From NCBI GenBank assembly GCA_022419385.1, contig JAJUBI010000005.1:1054001-1118000 (forward strand): a stretch of DNA of 64,000 nt, read 5' to 3'. The DNA comes from Paraconiothyrium sp. Pb-2020. Taxonomy: Eukaryota; Ascomycota; Dothideomycetes; Pleosporales; Didymosphaeriaceae. The notes beneath the pieces are model-generated. The model saw only the letters and a program-made list of their open reading frames with translations. It ran no database searches and was not told where the DNA came from. The translations under genes and the position numbers were made by a program. Positions 10,866 to 22,151 of this stretch are shown here, piece by piece; position 1 is the stretch's first letter, and the number at the start of each line of letters is the position of its first letter.

Positions 10866-12164
10866 CTATAGCTTTGCTCGCTCGCTTTCCAAACTCTGGC
10901 TTTCCAAACTCTTTACCACTTCGTCGTACCGCGCGTAGCAGTCCTTCTCCGAATCAAAGTTTAACAACCACGCCTCTCTCGCTAGGTGGATTGCTTCAGG
11001 CGTCTTTCGAATCTCGTCCCAATTCGCCTTGTGCCACCTTTCCCTGGTCTTCACGCCTGTAGCTTGCGCTCTGTGCACCCTATCGTACCGGATCTTCTCA
11101 TGTGCTTTAACAGCAAGGCGTATGTTGTTCTTGCCCGCGAGCTCCAGGCATGAAGCCAGCACGACACCATCCTCAATCGACTGACTCGCTCCTTGTATCG
11201 AAGTCGGAAGAAACGGGTGCGCTGCATCGCCAATAAGCACGATGCGCGCTTTGGGCGAGATGAAAGTTGGCAATGGATCCCGAAAGACGAGCTTGTGATC
11301 AATGAGCCTTGCGTCCTTCGGTGTCGCTCGCACAATCTCTTGAACCACAGGTGCCCATCCTTCTACATACTTCAGGCAGTCTTCGATCTTACCAGGAAAC
11401 TGCCAGCTTTCTTCTATATTCCCGTCATCGACATGTGTGAACACCCAGTTGAACTCCTTGCCATCTTTGAGCGAGGAAACCAGAAAGTGTAGGTCTGGGC
11501 CGATGAAACCTGAATGGGTGTCCCCATTGACGACGAGATGTCTGATGAGAGCATTGTCTTTGATTGCATCGCCGTGGAACCAGCACCGATACACAGCGTA
11601 CCCGGAGGATTTGGGCTTATCGTCAAATCCAAGTACGATCTTCCGACCACGTGACCGGACGCCTTCCGCTGCGATAACAACATCGGCCTCCATCCTCTCT
11701 CCATTGACGACCACGCCAGCCTTATCGTCATCTTCAAAGTAATCTGTGACCCTCTGTCCCAATCTAATATCCAGTCCTCTATCTTGCGCATGTTGGTAAA
11801 TGATATCGTACAACTCCCCTCTGTGCCCGTTAATCCGCGGACCCCAACTCTTCTCCTCTGCAAACGACTGTCGCGTTACGAACTCGCCTTTCCAATGGTA
11901 CAGGTCCAGCCAAGAGGTCTTGCGTGCTACTTTGTACATAGCCTCAATGACGCCGGGCCAGCGCTCAAAGAGGCGCGCGCCATTGGGGTCAAAGCTGATG
12001 ATGTCGCCGAAGCGTGTGATTTCCTCGATTGATTCGGCTTTTTCGAGGAGAGTAACAGTGTGCCCTTTACGGTCGCATTCTATGGCTGCGGCGATGCCGG
12101 CGAAGCCTGCGCCGACGATGATAACTTTGATGTTTGAGGGTGGGCGACGCGGAAACTGTGTCAT
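10866..12164 (-). CDS. FAD-dependent aromatic monooxygenase, salicylate-hydroxylase type
   Basis: A single uninterrupted exon of 432 residues. The N-terminal VIIVGAGFAGIAAAIECDRKGHTVTLLEKAE is the Rossmann beta-alpha-beta FAD site (GxGxxG then acidic Glu); the middle motif DVVIAAEGVRSRGR is the DG-type motif, and IVLIGDAAHPFLPTSIQGASQSIEDG is the GD motif that contacts the riboflavin. This is the class A flavin monooxygenase layout, which uses NAD(P)H and O2 to hydroxylate aromatic acids. Closest by pattern are fungal salicylate-hydroxylase-like proteins, but substrate cannot be assigned. No signal peptide, so cytosolic. It ends 138 bp from the stop of the convergent BBE-like gene. Confidence 0.9.
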   Translation of the reverse strand: MTQFPRRPPSNIKVIIVGAGFAGIAAAIECDRKGHTVTLLEKAESIEEITRFGDIISFDPNGARLFERWPGVIEAMYKVARKTSWLDLYHWKGEFVTRQSFAEEKSWGPRINGHRGELYDIIYQHAQDRGLDIRLGQRVTDYFEDDDKAGVVVNGERMEADVVIAAEGVRSRGRKIVLGFDDKPKSSGYAVYRCWFHGDAIKDNALIRHLVVNGDTHSGFIGPDLHFLVSSLKDGKEFNWVFTHVDDGNIEESWQFPGKIEDCLKYVEGWAPVVQEIVRATPKDARLIDHKLVFRDPLPTFISPKARIVLIGDAAHPFLPTSIQGASQSIEDGVVLASCLELAGKNNIRLAVKAHEKIRYDRVHRAQATGVKTRERWHKANWDEIRKTPEAIHLAREAWLLNFDSEKDCYARYDEVVKSLESQSLESERAKL

Positions 12165-13279
12165 CTTTGTTGTCGTTCAGGGTTCGACAAAGAACACTTC
12201 GTTCAAAGAAGTGATGGATCGCTTTTGAAGCCTTGCGGTGGTGCTGATGAATGTCGCGCGGATGTGGCGGTGGGGTCGGCTAAAGTGAATCTTTGTACGC
12301 CTGAGATGCTCATTGCCCTGGCCCCACATGCTGGGCGTCCTGCTGCTCATCACGCTCTGAAGATGAAGTGGCTTTCTATGCAATAGATAGCTCTTCAGAG
12401 ATTGGCTCTCCACACTAAAAGTTTGGTGTTGTGATCCACAAACGTTGCTTGCCCATGTCTCCGGGCTAATGGCGCTAGGAGTAGGCGTGCCGGGGCGCTC
12501 CGGCCAGTCGCATGAGACGCAATTTCATTACACCAACGCACCCTCGGCTCGTCTAGGCATGCCACTGATGGTGGTGTTGCGTGGCCATGTGCATCATGGC
12601 AATCAATTGTCACCATCTTTCCTGATGCTCTGTGTCTTGCGGACATGTTCCAGAGTGGCCTGAAAATGACAGACGAGCACTATCAATCGATGTGCTTGTT
12701 AGTCATTGTGGCTGACTGGGAAGCTGAGAGTCTGACTGCTGTCGAGGATGATGTTGCACCAATGGAAGGAGGTGCAATCTGAGACCGTGGAAGTGGGACT
12801 CACCATCTTTCAGAGTGCTCGTCGTACGGTGGACAACTGCCATCAATGGACAGTGATCTATTAGCTTGGAGGACGTCCTCTTTCACCGCTGCAATCGCGG
12901 ATCGCTGGTCCAACGTGAAAAGCAAGCCCCTTGGGCCGGGCTCCAGATCAGGATCGTTCGTGTAGGGCGGACCAGGCGCCAATCACGAAAAGGCTGGCCT
13001 TGGCGCGCACGAACCTCCTGGAATGCGACCGTTTCCGCGCTCTCCATCACCTGTCGCGCTTCATAATCACAGTTCAGACTCTTTTCATCGTCGCTTTGCA
13101 TCTGGGCGCTCGTTGTCTGACTTCTTTCGCGCGTTCTGAACGATCGATTGTCGTCTGCCAGTCCAGAGCCTGGTCCAGACCACTTTCATTCGCTCAGCCA
13201 GCGCAGCAGCCGAGCGCCCGACTGACAGCGCGACTCTTCATATTCCGACGCCTGGGGCTCGACTCCAATTTCTGCGGAC
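12165..13279. other. Intergenic region between divergent genes
   Basis: The monooxygenase and the duplicated-domain gene are transcribed away from each other across 1.1 kb. No coding signal beyond short frames is seen. Confidence 0.5.
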
Positions 13280-15540
13280 ATGGCGCGCGACAGTCTATCT
13301 TTCCAGCGCGATGATCTGTTGGAAATCGACGATCATCTTCTCGACGAAGGGTTCGGGTTCCTCATGTCACTCTTGCCACGGGAGCTCTTTCAATTGTACA
13401 ACGAACGCATCATCATCAATGCGAGCTTGCATGAAATACATCCTCACGATGAGAACGAGAGCATGGTGCTCGCCTGGGTCACAGAGTCAGATGAACACGT
13501 GCGAGCCTTCAATGTGGGTGTCGATGCCGACGCCTTCACGAAGCATCATTTCCCGCCATCATCCAAGCGGAGAAAGGGCGACCCGCATGTCGAGCTTGTC
13601 CGCATAGGAAGTGCAGAGATGGATGCTTTCCGAAAAGTCCCACCACTTTCATGGCACGACACACTGGATCCTGCCTATGAGCGTACGCCAGAGTGTCGCG
13701 ATCACACCATCGCTCTGATCAAGTATTACCTTTTGGTCTGGGCGTCAAAGAACGAATATGACGGCCCATTGCCACAACCCAACCTACAACATCTTGTTGC
13801 AGCCTTTACACGATTAAGGACCACGCATCATTACAAAAATAAAGAGGTAATCAACGAAGACGAAGAGCGGATAGATGTGCAGATGTGCTTACGCAAAGGT
13901 GAGGACTTTCGCCCTCTCGCCCGTCCACTTTCAAACGGGCAACGAGAGTCGGCGACGGTCGAGTTGCCAAAGGATCACGCTGAAGCCGGGCACAGCGCTC
14001 GCACAAGCCGTGAGTCGTCAAGATCCTCTCAAGAGCCTGGAGAGGGCGAGCAACGTCGGGCATCGCTCACTCGACGCGCGACGAAACTCCCACGCCTCAC
14101 ACAAACCCCCAAGCAATCAACACTAGATGTAGATATGGTCGACAGTACTGAAGTATCCACTCGCGCAGCAAGCGTGGCCTCCGCTGGTGATGCTGCGCCG
14201 GGTCCCGGGCTTGCCGCCGTTAACTCGCTCGGCGCCGATGTGACCTTGAGCCTGGAGACAGAAGCCCTTATGCGACAGTCCCTCCCAACGCCAGATACTC
14301 TGATGGAAGAGGCTATTGTCGAAACCGATCCCACATTGAGGGACATACAGAAGAAGATGGGGCATGACATGCTCTCGCTCCTGCCGCCTTTGACGACCTG
14401 CACATTCAGAAAGATTCAGAAACCCGGCCCAGGTTTCCTCATACTACGCCTCCTACTCGGTACATTCCGGGAAGAAACATCACGACCAGAATTGAAAGAC
14501 TGCGAGGCCTGGGCTGCTTTCAAGATGCACGACAAAAACGATCGCGCTGCTCCACGCATGCACGTCCACGCCTACCGTGTCGACACCGACAAGGTCATCG
14601 ATGATGACCTGAAAATCAAAGATGTACTCCCGGATTTAGTATTAGGCCCAGCTTTCAACAGCATTCAGGGTGGAGATCGAGCCGAAGAGCTGCTCTTGAA
14701 AGCATTGGTCAAGTATTTCTTCATCATCGCCGCAAGAGACAAGTTACTTGGGTTCGACAAGCACCAAATGCCATACAACGGCTCGTTTGTGGACCAGCTC
14801 AAGATCGCCTGCAAGCGGCTCCAGATGCACGACCCATCGAGAAATGATCAGCGCGCACACAGCCGGCCACTCAAGCGTGTCAAGCGGTCTCACAACCCTA
14901 CTCCAAGAGCCTCCACATCGTTGTCTGATGCAGACGATGATGTTCCCGCGATACGCACGCGCGACGCGCGACGATCCGGACGCCGAACGGGCCAGCCATC
15001 AAGCGCAGCCGTTAGTGAGAGCGAAGACAACGTTGCCGCCTTTGTTCCGGCCGTCCCCCAATACCTCCCTCGCCGGCTCGCTCTGGGCATGCGGATAGTT
15101 CCACTTATGGAGGGGCCTGCTGTGAACGAATTTCTCGACCCGACGCCGAACCCGCAGATTCAGATGCGACTCTGGCGACGAGATCCCGCCGCCGCTATCC
15201 AAAGACATGTGCGCCTTCCTTGAGAAAAGATACGCTTTCCAAAATGAAGAGTGTCGGCGAATCAGTCAAGTACTATCGGAACCGAAAAGAAAGCACCATC
15301 ATGGGTATCCGCAAGGTCAAGGGCATGCTAAACAAAAACGTCATGGGACCCGCCGACCGTTTAGACGCTGAACGCGGGCTTGAGCACCGCCGTGTGTGCG
15401 AGACGACAATAGCGACGCATCTAGCGATGAAAGAGTATGGATTAGAGGGCTGGAAAGCACGAGTGAAGGAGGTCAATAGAGAAGCGGCGGGTATCGATCC
15501 GAAAGTTATGGAAACTTGGGACGTCATGTATAGGGTCTAA
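13280..15540 (+). CDS. Unrecognised protein with internally duplicated domain; 3' end unresolved
   Basis: A long open frame 13280-15223 (647 residues) has no family I recognise. Two segments of about 150 residues share order and anchors: MSLLP (29-33) with LSLLP (365-369), HVRAFNVGVD (73-82) with HVHAYRVDTD (428-437), LIKYYLLVWASK (146-157) with LVKYFFIIAARDK (476-488), and AFTRLR (175-180) with ACKRLQ (510-515). Between and after them lie acidic, Ser/Arg-rich linkers typical of nuclear proteins. From about 15110 another frame reads as protein to 15540, ending in a charged helical region (SVKYYRNRKESTIMGIRKVKG). The two probably belong to one gene, joined by an intron or frameshift I could not place; no clean GT..AG pair fits. 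Confidence is high that this is coding, low for the last 300 bp structure. Confidence 0.65.
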
Positions 15541-15796
15541 ATTCACGGTTTGTCATTCTGATTGCGTTTTGCGGCATTTGCTACCATGGGCACGGCGTTA
15601 TGAGGCACACAATATATCCTGGACACGGCGATTCGAATCAACTCTGTTTATCATGCGAGGCACATATACCAATGCATAACTATCTATTTACACAAGATTT
15701 CGTGGTCCGCGGCCTGAAGATTTCGTGAAGTTGAATTCGAGGACGCACACGCCCTTCACATTCACCTTGACCTGGCAATAGCAGGCCCACACGCTG
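15541..15796. other. Non-coding spacer
   Basis: Together with the leader after the TATA box this makes a 370-bp spacer. Nothing else is seen. Confidence 0.5.
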
Positions 15797-15803
15797 TATA
15801 AAG
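15797..15803 (+). promoter_or_regulatory. TATA box of first C2H2 gene
   Basis: TATAAAG, 114 bp before the ATG at 15911. Confidence 0.5.
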
Positions 15804-15910
15804 AGCCCTGCCGTGGTCTCCAACCATTATCAGAGCGCTGTTCGAAATCCACGTTCGACGATCTACAATACTCCACACTGTCTTCCATTCACAGCAGAAA
15901 CATCGGGGAA

Positions 15911-16681
15911 ATGAGCAATGACACAAGTACGCTTCCACCAACAAAATGTAGCGAGCCCTCATTAACATTTGCGCAGAGCCCGCAAAGGGTTCGAAGTCCT
16001 CCCACGATAGCGACGACGAGAAGTCCGCTAGAGGCAGAGCAAAAGGTAATTCCCATTCCCTTCATCCCCGAGGCACCCTCAACCGACACCCCTTCAGCAC
16101 GAGCACCTTCCTCGGAGTCCAACCAAGCTCCCGCCACCTCTCCTGCCGAAGACGCCGACGATGAAGACGACGACGACGACGAAGACGACGACCCCCAAGC
16201 CGGTCAGATCGGACGCTTCAGGTCCAGCAATTTCGTTACACCAGGCCGCGCTCCATCCGGTAAGCACGCTTGCCCGCACTGCCCCCGAACCTACGCTCGC
16301 GCCGACGGCCTTTCTCGACACATTAAGAACGTGCACGACACCGCCCAACGCAGGATCTACCAGTGCCCGCACTGCTCTCATTCCTCTATCCGCAGCGACA
16401 ACCTCGCCAAGCACATCCGCGCCAAGCATGGCGCTGGCGGCGATAGGGTCACGTGCCAGCTGGACAACTGTGACGTTGGGGAGCTGAGGGCGGACATGTA
16501 TCTCAAGCACGTGGCGGACGTGCACACAGACGAGATCGGAGAGATCCTCTACGAGATGGGGAAGAAGGCGTACTACGGCAAGCGGGCAGGTAAGGACAAG
16601 CCTGAGGATGAGGGATACGATGAGGAGAGTGACGAGAGCGAGGACGACTCGGAGGAGGAAGAGGATTATGAGGTGGACTAG
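15911..16681 (+). CDS. C2H2 zinc-finger protein, array member 1
   Basis: Intronless, 256 residues. The N-terminal half is Pro/Ser/Thr-rich and unstructured, with an Asp/Glu run encoded by a GAC/GAA repeat near 16158-16192. Two C2H2 fingers follow: CPHCPRTYARADGLSRHIKNVH and CPHCSHSSIRSDNLAKHIRAKH, then a third finger-like unit CQLDNC..LKHVADVH with altered spacing. The tail is strongly acidic (DESEDDSEEEED). The layout, fingers between acidic tails, suggests a nuclear DNA-binding regulator. It is the first of four same-strand C2H2 genes whose second finger has the shared form R-x-D-N-L-x-x-H. Target genes are unknown. Confidence 0.82.
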   Translation: MSNDTSTLPPTKCSEPSLTFAQSPQRVRSPPTIATTRSPLEAEQKVIPIPFIPEAPSTDTPSARAPSSESNQAPATSPAEDADDEDDDDDEDDDPQAGQIGRFRSSNFVTPGRAPSGKHACPHCPRTYARADGLSRHIKNVHDTAQRRIYQCPHCSHSSIRSDNLAKHIRAKHGAGGDRVTCQLDNCDVGELRADMYLKHVADVHTDEIGEILYEMGKKAYYGKRAGKDKPEDEGYDEESDESEDDSEEEEDYEVD

Positions 16682-17756
16682 AAGGAAACGGTGCTCGTCT
16701 TTGTGCCTGAAGGGCCCTCGGGAGAATCTTTCGGATAGCGAGATGGTTTTGCAACGGCGTTCACGGTATGATACCCTAACGTATTGGGCTTTTAGGATGA
16801 ATATAGACGGCGAATTATAGACGGGAAAATGGAGTACTTCCAGAATCTTTCCGGACCCTCATGTATGTCTGTGAGCGACGTTGGCGAAGCGACCATTGGC
16901 AGAGTAGTTGATATAATCAGCATTGAGTCTACACTAGAAGTCACTTCAGAGGATGTGACTGAGCGATCAGTGCGTATATATTTGAGTGCGAAGGCTTGTA
17001 TGTTAGAAAAGCGACGCCGCGAGAGAAGCTTTTATAGAACGATCTACCATGTCGCGCGACTGTACTTGCTTGCTGCTGGTGGGGATGACCTCGTGTTTGT
17101 TGCGACATCTGGCCATGATAGATCAAAGATATTTTGCGCTTGTAAAGCGTGTGCATTGGGGAGTCTTGGAGTGTGCTCTGGCACTTTCGCATTGGTTAAG
17201 CGAATGGTGGCACTCCTCGACCACTTTGCGACATCGTTCGTACAAGGAGCTCCAGTCTAGACTGTGGGCATTAAGAGAGCTCTTAGCTCACCAGACGCCT
17301 CTAATTGCACTATGTGCGCGTTCCCACCATACCTCACGGTAGGTGCCATTGCTTTTTTTGGCCTCGATACCTTGCTACTTTCATTCGTAAGGACACAATC
17401 TTAGTGACTTTCAGAAGCGAAGTAGTTCTTGAGCAGGATTTTAGTTGAGATCTCTGATTCTCGGTCTCAGTGGTCCAAGTCTTATTCAACCTTGTCGAAA
17501 ACCAATTGTCAAATCTTAGTGAATCCGATTTGCTCGAACTCCATTTCACCTGGCACTACTGTTCCTCGATTACGTATATAAGAGCTCTCCGCTGTTCAAT
17601 ATCAGTCGTTTCTAATATAACAGATACTTCCAATCTCGACAACAGCAGCTCTACCCCGATCCTTAATTACAAGCCCGAACAACAACGAGTGACTCTACCA
17701 CTGCCGGACTCCCTGAACCGACCTCCACATTCCTATGATATCTCTCGAACCTCAAG
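16682..17756. other. Spacer with TATA box before second C2H2 gene
   Basis: A TATATAAG at 17575-17582 lies 182 bp before the next ATG. A 143-residue frame at 16829-17260 has no recognisable domain and I do not call it. Confidence 0.45.
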
Positions 17757-18373
17757 ATGTCCACCCATGTCTTTTCCGACGAGCACAATGGCAAAGGCAA
17801 GTGATTTCCGGTACATTTCCAGAAGCTGCTACTGACATATTTCGAAGGTGCTGCCGAGCCCTACGAGGCCGACTCGCAGCAACACGACAAATCTACCGGC
17901 GCCTCCGAGGGCACGAACGAGCAGGCGGGCAAGGGCAAGGGAAAAGGCAAGCACCTTACATGACAGAGCTGGCGAACCTGACTGATGTGAGTACAGCTGC
18001 CGCTACAGCAACTCAGTCCAACCAGAGCACCACAGGCAACGGCGACGATGGGGATGACGAGAGCAGCTCAGGCGCTTATATCTGCCCTCACTGCGGCAAG
18101 AAGTACACCCGAGAACCAAATCTCAAGCGCCATGTGCGCGTCAACCATGGCACGGGCGACAAGCCCTTCGCATGCCCTTCCTGCTCGCACACTGATGCTC
18201 GCAAAGACAATCTCAAGAAGCACATGAAGAAGGCGCACGGCGCGGACTGGGGTTTGGCTCTCTACGATGCGGCAGCGGGCATCAGCTCTGATGAGTCTTC
18301 GGAGGGGAACGACGAGGCTTCTGGCACCGGCGGAAGAAAGGATGAGGAGGATGGCGAGAATAGTCAGAAGTGA
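17757..18373 (+). CDS. C2H2 zinc-finger protein, array member 2
   Basis: Proposed exons 17757-17796, 17848-17946 and 17997-18373 give 171 residues. Both introns (17797-17847, 17947-17996) start with GC: AG|GCAAGT and AG|GCAAGC, have CTGAC branch sites and end in GAAG and ACAG. This model gives a hydrophilic N-terminus (MSTHVFSDEHNGKG, AAEPYEADSQQ, GASEGTNEQAGKGKGK) before fingers CPHCGKKYTREPNLKRHVRVNH and CPSCSHTDARKDNLKKHMKKAH and an acidic Ser/Glu tail. The alternative is a GT donor 3 bases further in (17800) that shifts to an Arg/Cys-rich frame running into 17950 with no second intron; that frame looks like a shadow. The fingers themselves are certain. Likely nuclear regulator, target unknown. 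Confidence 0.7.
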
Positions 18374-20383
18374 GCAGAAGGGTGAATTAATGCCAGTGTG
18401 CAGCTTGATGAGCTCTTGAGCGTGATGAGCGGTTTATGTGAAACGGACTGAGTCATGTGTAGCTTGAAGACACTATTGTCTTATAGGAAAAGCCAAGGTT
18501 TTGATGATGCAAAGAGATCTAAATAGAAATCTGTTCGTAGCCTCCCACTCTTGGCTAAATTGAGCCTCTCAATAAAGTGATGTAAATAGCTGGTGCCTGT
18601 GGCTTTACTTATAGCGAAGTATTTAGTGACTGAATAGATATATAGAAGGTTAGGATGATGGTTTTACTTTTTGAGCTTGAGAGGAAGTATTTAAGAAGAG
18701 TACATACCCGTCTATGTGCGCCACGTGGACAGAATTGATTGCTGGCAACCAGTACGATCTAGAGTTTGCAAGGTCATCAGGACTGAGGAAATCGGGCCGG
18801 CTTGCTGATCCAGTCAATCAACTGTGGATGGAACTATGTTGCACACGAAACTTTTTTGAGATGGATACATGATAGAGCTGACGTTGACATGGGTCTTGGT
18901 CCTCGGCGTTGTGCATGGACAGTAGCAGAAGAATATATGGGAAAACAAATCATGATTGTGCTACATGTGTCGAACGTGAATTCACTCAAGGCTATATTTG
19001 CTTTTGGGATGGGCTACTCAGACCCGGACATTTAGTCAGACTGCCCTCTTACCTAAAACTAGGTCATCTTACGAAACGTAGGTTCGAAGACCTTCGACCA
19101 AGGTCGCTTCTTGCGTAAAGAGGCCTTTGCCGTTCGTTCGAGAAGATCTTGAATGTCATTGTAGGGGTGAAAAGCGAAGTCCCATGGTGTCCAACTGACG
19201 AGGACTCCTTAGAGCCTCAAGACTGCCATACGTTTCCAGCACAACCCGGTCGAGCTTCTCTCGTTGGGACTGGCTCCGCTCTGCATACGTCTTGAAGAAG
19301 TAGTCTTTACTCCGCTAAATGATCTCGCAGTGTAGAGGAAAGAGAGAACCGTTGGTGTCTTCCTTGTTCTCTTCGCCATGTAGGCAGATACATCTGAACT
19401 TCTTGGGTAGCTCAGGAAAACCCCGCCTATCGGGGTGGGGGTATGGATTAGGATCGTTCGTCGCGCAATAGAGTAAGAGTGTTTCCTTGCAAGAACTCGA
19501 TATCTTGCCAACACACATCCTGTGTACGAGCGAGATAGTCGACCATATTCTGCACGTATCACATCGATCCTAGCCCATTCGCGATTCTGAGGAATTTCTC
19601 CTAGTCGGTAGGTAGTTCTACACCCCGTCGCTTTTCCAGGGCCATGATCTCAGATAGTGAGCAGCCCGGACGTAGTAGGCCATGCTGGCAAAGGGGAAAA
19701 CCTTCAACAGCTTAGATGAAGCCCAGTGCCTCCCCTCAATCACCATGTACATGTTCATAAACGCGTCCTTTAAGAAGATAAGACTCTTAAAGTGACATCC
19801 CTACAGGCTAGCTCTATTTTCAGGCAAACACAAGGTCAGAGGCGGTGAGTCCTGAACGTACTCTAAATCACCGCGTCCGACTGTTATAGAGTGATCTCCC
19901 GTGTCATACGAAGAGAAGAAGAGAACAGCTTAGTGCAGATCTGATCGTTTCATTGCCTCATACATGGGTAGCGAAGAATACACAGCCCTAGTGTATGACC
20001 TGCGGCAAAGTTCTGCCTCAACCCGTAAGCCAGGTGAAGGGATTTCGTTAGCCTAATTCGACTTACTAAGACTCAGGGGCGCTCCTGCTCAACAACCCGC
20101 GCACGTTTGGCAACCTAATACCAAACAATCCCCCACCTAACAACCCGTTTTCCTCCGCTCGCAACCGCTCGTTCGACCTGTGTGGGACCCTATACTAACC
20201 GTCAAAGCTATAGTAATACCATTCCTGTGAACCGCGCCTAAATTGGCTCGCAGTTAGGACCCAGGTGGTCAGGTACCCCGCAATACCCAACACCAGATTG
20301 AAAAAGAGCAGGTACGTAAGGTGGCACGAGTTGAGTAGCATAGTGGTTCTTGGAGGCGCTGATAATGACCGCTCGAAGCTTAT
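18374..20383. other. Two-kilobase stretch without a supported gene
   Basis: Short frames only, none with a recognisable domain or good splice-joined extension. No terminal repeats, transposase-like frame or RNA gene is visible. It could hide relics, but I see none I can name. Confidence 0.45.
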
Positions 20384-21814
20384 ATGGAGAATTACTCGAC
20401 AAATCGGGAGCAGGCTGGGCTCCAGTATGCCCATAACCCCACTGATAGTTCACCCAACGGCGAGATCGAGGAGCAGAGCGCTGACGTGAATCGCGACTAC
20501 GGATTCGCACTACCGTCTACCGATAACAACATCCAAGTTCGGTATGTGGATCGCAGAAACGATCCGTCATCTCGCCCGTATTGGCTCCTCATTGATAATA
20601 CCGTGCCCAAGTACGATCCTCTCCATGGACTACGGAAGAAGGACCGGACAACGGAAGCAGTTGCCACCCCGAACGTGTCAACACCGTTGACTCTCGCCGC
20701 AGTGCAAGATGGAGCAACTGGTCCTGCGTCTCACACGAGCGGCATCGTCGCCGATGGTACTGACAGCGCGGCATACGATGCTAGCAACGGTATGGATAGA
20801 GATAGCTACACATGCAGTTACGTGCTAATAGTTGTTATAGATGAAGAGGCTGCGAACCTGAATATTGCTGACGACGTTACTGGCGGAAGCTCTGCTGTAG
20901 CTACCGATGGATCAGAGAATACATCGATCTCTGACACGGAGAAAGAAAAGTCATCTGACTCGAATGGATCAGTTGCAGCCACGACTGAAAGCAGAGGTAC
21001 GACTCTCCTTACAGGGCTACAGCCATTCCGTGCGACTTCAACTGATCTGAGATTAGATACCTCCGAGCCCGACGAAGATGTCTTCGACACGATGGCCACT
21101 CCCCCCACCCCTCGCCCGGGAACCGCAGGGCCAATCGTCTTGCTAGAGCAGCAGCTAGACAGGCTACGCTAGCAAGGCTCACACGGTGCAAACGTGATTG
21201 TTTCCGCCGAGGCTGAACAAATAGCTCAGCAAGCACAATTTCCATAATTACGATGTTAACGAAGCTGTTGCACTGGTCCTCATCAATCAGGATCCAGGTC
21301 TACGCGTCAGAAAACCCGAATCTCACGTATGCTCCTGTCGCGGACGTTACTGTAAACGATGTTGAGGAAAGCCAAGATTCCCATGGCAAAAGCTCTCAGA
21401 ACCTCGCAACTGCCGACGAGGCTTTAGTCGTAAGTAAAATCAGGTCAACCTTACGGGTAGCATAGTGACAGCTTGCAGAAGAGCGGGAAAAGAAAGCCCA
21501 ACAGCACACGGGACAGACGATTTGGCTGCAACGAATGCCCGTCTAGGTTCGTCCGCCGGGAACATGCGGAACGACATGTAAAATCAGTGCATCGTGGCGA
21601 GAAATCGCACGTTTGTGAGTTCTGCGGAGGGTTGTTCTCTCGGAAGGACAATCTCAAGCAACACGTGCAGAAACACCTGGAACAACATTATCAAGAGGCA
21701 GAGAGTGGAACGATGGAGCAAGCTGATGGTTCCAGCTTCAATGAGGCTGTCCTCGCTCAGCAGGCGCAGATGCAACAGAACCACAACAGGCTTTCCGATA
21801 CGGGTGGGCTGTGA
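20384..21814 (+). pseudogene. C2H2 zinc-finger gene, array member 3, apparently disrupted
   Basis: The start at 20384 (MENYSTNREQAG) opens a hydrophilic frame. An intron 20790-20840 (GTATGG..TATAG, 51 bp) removes the only hydrophobic stretch. The frame stops at 21170-21172 (TAG), yet coding-like sequence continues past it (ANVIVSAEAEQIAQQAQ in the same frame, then NEAVALVLINQDPGLRV in another, then a third frame from about 21300). A clear intron 21430-21478 (GTAAGT..GCAG) then leads to two fingers, CNECPSRFVRREHAERHVKSVH and CEFCGGLFSRKDNLKQHVQKH, and a Gln-rich end. I could not find introns that link these frames, so I infer a nonsense change plus one or two indels; a complex splice pattern or sequence error is the alternative. 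Confidence 0.5.
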
Positions 21815-22151
21815 CTGGGTAAAGGTCGGTCATTCTGCTTCGAGGTGCAGTGCTAAACGCAGGGTGTCTGGAAGAGCGAAGACTACAAACATCCAGCGCG
21901 GATACGGAAAGAGATAGTGTTCTGAATCCGCTTTGACCTATAGCGTTTAACAATCTGAGAGGATTTGCAAAAGGAGTTTGTTTACCTGATGTTGTAGCTC
22001 TACTAATTGTGAATCCTGGAAGAGCGAAGATCAAAACTTTCACCAAACTTACAGATAGACACCGAAAGCTCTGGCCCGTACGCGAGATCCGCGATCTCCG
22101 CTAATATAAGAACATCATCCACGGCGACCGCTAGCACACCGATCAAGCTGC
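21815..22151. other. Spacer with TATA element before fourth C2H2 gene
   Basis: AATATAAG at 22103-22110 lies about 106 bp before the ATG at 22211. Otherwise nothing is seen. Confidence 0.45.

Noticed and set aside
9003..12164. BBE oxidase plus monooxygenase as a secondary-metabolite cluster
   Set aside because: No polyketide, peptide or terpene backbone gene is present in the window, so a biosynthetic cluster cannot be supported.
16829..17260. 143-residue frame on the plus strand
   Set aside because: No recognisable domain, mixed hydrophobic/Cys composition and no splice-joined extension; antisense frames of equal length overlap it.
18374..20383. Possible transposon relic
   Set aside because: No terminal repeats, target duplication or transposase-like frame could be found by eye.
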